DNA of 34,622 nucleotides from Methylobacterium sp. J-048 (GTDB lineage: Bacteria; Pseudomonadota; Alphaproteobacteria; Rhizobiales; Beijerinckiaceae), in NCBI RefSeq assembly GCF_022829515.1, contig NZ_JAKSYL010000058.1:1-34622 (forward strand). Direction: 5' to 3'. The notes beneath the pieces were generated by a model. That model made no database searches and was not told where the DNA came from. It saw only the letters and a list, made by a program, of their open reading frames with translations. The translations under genes were made by a program, and so were the position numbers. The stretch's first letter is position 1. The number at the start of each line of letters is the position of its first letter. Below are positions 32,817 to 34,622 of the stretch, piece by piece.

Positions 32817-33201
32817 GGCCGCGGGGAGGGCGCTTTGGTCCAGGTTCCTCGAACCGCCCTCACCCGGTCTCGCCGCTTCGCCGACGCGGCGAGACCGGAC
32901 CGGCGCTCGAAAGCCGGAAAGAGCCCGGTCGGACGCGCGTCCCCGATCCGGCGGCGAACCCGGCCATCTGGCATGCCAGCCCCCCTCACCCGACCGTCCC
33001 GATGGCTTTAGTTCCATAATATATCTTATGCGAACTTCAGATGTGGGTCGGGAGTGGTGTGGCTGGGTCGGCCGAGCGCGTCGTCGGCGGTCCGTGATCG
33101 CCAGTTCCGGCAGCCTCGTCGGGGCCGGGCTCGCTGGCTGGGCTCTGGAATAGCGCGCGCGCGCGATGTCGCCGATACAGCCGCGGCGATGGCCGCGGGC
33201 G
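32817..33201. other. Non-coding gap between the helicase gene and the 33202 gene
   Basis: This stretch holds the 13-bp hairpin at 32864-32898 and a small A+T-rich patch with the imperfect inverted repeat CATAATATATCTTATG (33015-33030). Open frames through it are unlike the surrounding coding sequence, and I see no convincing gene or RNA. Confidence 0.6.
32864..32898. repeat. Perfect 13-bp inverted repeat after the helicase gene
   Basis: CCGGTCTCGCCGC (32864-32876) and GCGGCGAGACCGG (32886-32898) enclose a 9-nt loop, 48 bases after the helicase stop. No T-run follows, so it could be a repeat-type hairpin that protects the mRNA end rather than a classical terminator. Confidence 0.65.
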
Positions 33202-34338
33202 TTACGGCAGCCGGGACCGCAGCCAGCCCCATACGCGGCGCCCCGGGAAGCGGGCAGGCGGCATCCGGAAGGTGGGCGCGGCCCCCTCCTCCGGGATCGG
33301 GCCCTCGTGGAAGCGCGCGCCGAACGACCAGAACGCGTCCCGCTTGGTCCCGATCATGCCGAGCCCTACGGGTTCGCGGTCGACGCCCGGGCGCATCCGG
33401 CCGCCCGCCCAGACCCGCTGCCAACAGCTGCGCCGGGACAGGTCGGCGTCGCGCCAGCCCAGGCGTCCGTGGCCCGCGACCGCGAAGATCCGCTCGCCGG
33501 CGAACGCCTCCGGGATCCACACCCAGGTCGAGAACACGTAGGCCCGGTCGGTACCGAGGCCGGCCGGGTCGACCGCCCGTGTGTAGGCGCTGAGCGCCAG
33601 GGTCGGGTGCCGCCCGGCATGGCGGCGCAGGCCGCCCGGCAGCGTCAGGGCGTCCGCAAAAGCGCCCGCCCCCAGATCGGTCGGCGCCTGGCCATGCTCC
33701 AGCGCGTAGGCGCTGTCGATGAGCTGCATCCAGGGCTCGAGATCGACCTCCCAGGCCTGCTCGGTGGGGGCGAAGCGGCGCACCCGCCCGGCGATCACCC
33801 GGTCGGCGACCCGCCGCGCAGGCTCCGGGCGCCAATCGGGCCCGGCCTCGGTGACGCGCAGCAGCGTCGAGGGGCCGTGCGCCCAGACCGCCTCGGCCAG
33901 GTGCACGAACTCGGAATCCGGGGCGTCGCGGGCGACCTTGCGGACCAGGATCTTCGACCCGTCGGCGAGGTCGTCCAGCATCTTGCGCTTGAGGTGGGCG
34001 AGGCGGCCGTATTCCCGCTCGACCAGCACCTCCGGGTCGATCGAGCCGGCGGGATGCCCGGTGTTCGCCCAGATGTTGTAGGCCACGCTGTGACAGTAAT
34101 AGGTGCCGCCGGCGCTGACCGCGATGCGCAGGTCGCCCGGCCCGCCGAAATCCGCGAAGCCGCAGCGCAGGCCGCGGATCAGGTCCGCCATCGGCGTGTA
34201 GGAGAACCGCAGCAGCCCGGACGGCTCGACGCCGCCGTAACGCTGCACGAAGCCGAACTCGCAATTGTCGCCCAAGCTCCGAAACCCGTGGAGCCGCTCC
34301 GAAAGCCTCGCGGCCGCCGCGTTCCTCATCCCGGTCAC
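33202..34338 (-). CDS. Unknown protein with SLGDNCEFG motif
   Basis: The protein has about 378 residues. The N-terminal part contains GFRSLGDNCEFGFVQRYGG, GLLRFSYTPMADLIRGLRCG and YYCHSVAYNIWANTG. The middle has SKILVRKVARDAP and a tryptophan-rich segment (GPDWRPEP, AWEVDLEPWMQLID). The C-terminal third (YVFSTWVWIPEAFAGERIFA, VAGHGRLGW) looks like a beta-rich carbohydrate-binding or jelly-roll fold. SLGDNCEFG proteins are common in Methylobacterium and often lie near glycan genes, but their function is unknown. It has no signal peptide. The start may be GTG 34338 or ATG 34329; neither has a strong ribosome-binding site. Confidence 0.75.
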   Translation of the reverse strand: MTGMRNAAAARLSERLHGFRSLGDNCEFGFVQRYGGVEPSGLLRFSYTPMADLIRGLRCGFADFGGPGDLRIAVSAGGTYYCHSVAYNIWANTGHPAGSIDPEVLVEREYGRLAHLKRKMLDDLADGSKILVRKVARDAPDSEFVHLAEAVWAHGPSTLLRVTEAGPDWRPEPARRVADRVIAGRVRRFAPTEQAWEVDLEPWMQLIDSAYALEHGQAPTDLGAGAFADALTLPGGLRRHAGRHPTLALSAYTRAVDPAGLGTDRAYVFSTWVWIPEAFAGERIFAVAGHGRLGWRDADLSRRSCWQRVWAGGRMRPGVDREPVGLGMIGTKRDAFWSFGARFHEGPIPEEGAAPTFRMPPARFPGRRVWGWLRSRLP

Positions 34339-34526
34339 TGTCGTTCGCTCTGATCCGCCGAGCCCTTTCGCGACAGATCGCGGCCTCCACCCGGGTTTGT
34401 CCAGCCCCGCCGGCGCATGGGCGCCAGCGCGGAGCCGGCGCGACCGGCCCGGGAGGAGGGGAGTTTTTTGGTATTCCGTGCCCTGGAGCCCCCTCCCCGG
34501 CCCCTGGCGGATGCCCGGAACGCGCT

Positions 34527-34622
34527 CTCCTCCCCCTTGCGGGGAGGAGTTGGAGGTGGGGGTGGCTCAGAAGGTACCGGAGCGCCTGATCCTGCACCAC
34601 CCCCACCCCTGCCCCTCCCCGC
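34527..34622. repeat. Palindromic intergenic repeat truncated by the window end
   Basis: CTCCTCCCC (34527-34535) pairs with GGGGAGGAG (34541-34549) around a 5-nt loop. The following GGAGGTGGGGGTGG is inverted relative to CCACCCCCACCCC near 34597, so the element continues as nested inverted repeats beyond the window. This GGGGAGGAG/GGTGGGGGTGG type is a common intergenic repeat family in Hyphomicrobiales. Confidence 0.7.

Noticed and set aside
33026..33153. Short open frame starting MRTSDVGREWCGW after the A+T-rich patch
   Set aside because: About 41 residues, no ribosome-binding site, and codon use unlike neighbouring genes.

Overview
The window is very G+C-rich and densely coding. It looks like chromosomal DNA of an alphaproteobacterium of the order Hyphomicrobiales, most likely Methylobacterium or a close relative. 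Supporting signs are a class I lysyl-tRNA synthetase, a TIGR02300 (FYDLN acid) protein, a small secreted GCG...CRP protein, several small lineage-type hypothetical proteins, and palindromic intergenic repeats built on CCTCATCCTGAGGTG. I saw no rRNA, tRNA, CRISPR array, transposase, integrase or phage structural gene. The genus is inferred from protein style and repeats, not from a database search.

Layout. 1-6 kb: the end of an outer-membrane beta-barrel gene with a strong terminator, a DUF5872 protein, small hypothetical genes, L-serine ammonia-lyase (sdaA), a TIGR02300 protein and a cysteine-cluster protein. 6-9.8 kb: a cold-shock protein; a membrane GT2 glycosyltransferase with a GspE-N-like front domain, divergent from a periplasmic family 3 solute-binding protein; and a ParE/RelE-type toxin-antitoxin pair. 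9.9-12.9 kb: lysyl-tRNA synthetase with a PPOX flavoprotein, and a MazEF-type pair with a palindromic operator. 12.9-21.3 kb: transglutaminase/DUF2126, circularly permuted ATP-grasp/alpha-E and a second transglutaminase on the minus strand, with a zinc metallopeptidase diverging from them. This is the core of a predicted but poorly characterised peptide-ligation or peptide-tagging system. 21.3-24.7 kb: a GNAT-like gene with a small overlapping partner, then mntR and mntH diverging around a good MntR box, then an EthD-like small protein.

24.8-30.8 kb is the most interesting part. A tandem glycine riboswitch precedes a DadA-type FAD amino-acid dehydrogenase. It is followed by a threonine-synthase-like PLP lyase, a beta-hydroxyaspartate aldolase (BhcC-like) and an iminosuccinate reductase (BhcD-like). 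Together they could form a glycine-induced route from two glycines through glyoxylate, 3-hydroxyaspartate and iminosuccinate to aspartate. That would be a variant of the beta-hydroxyaspartate cycle with no aminotransferase in the window and a different dehydratase. cobF (precorrin-6A synthase) follows, and two copies of a long palindromic repeat bracket bhcD-cobF.

31-34.6 kb: an SF2 helicase with a C-terminal zinc ribbon, a protein of unknown function with an SLGDNCEFG motif, and another palindromic repeat running off the window end.
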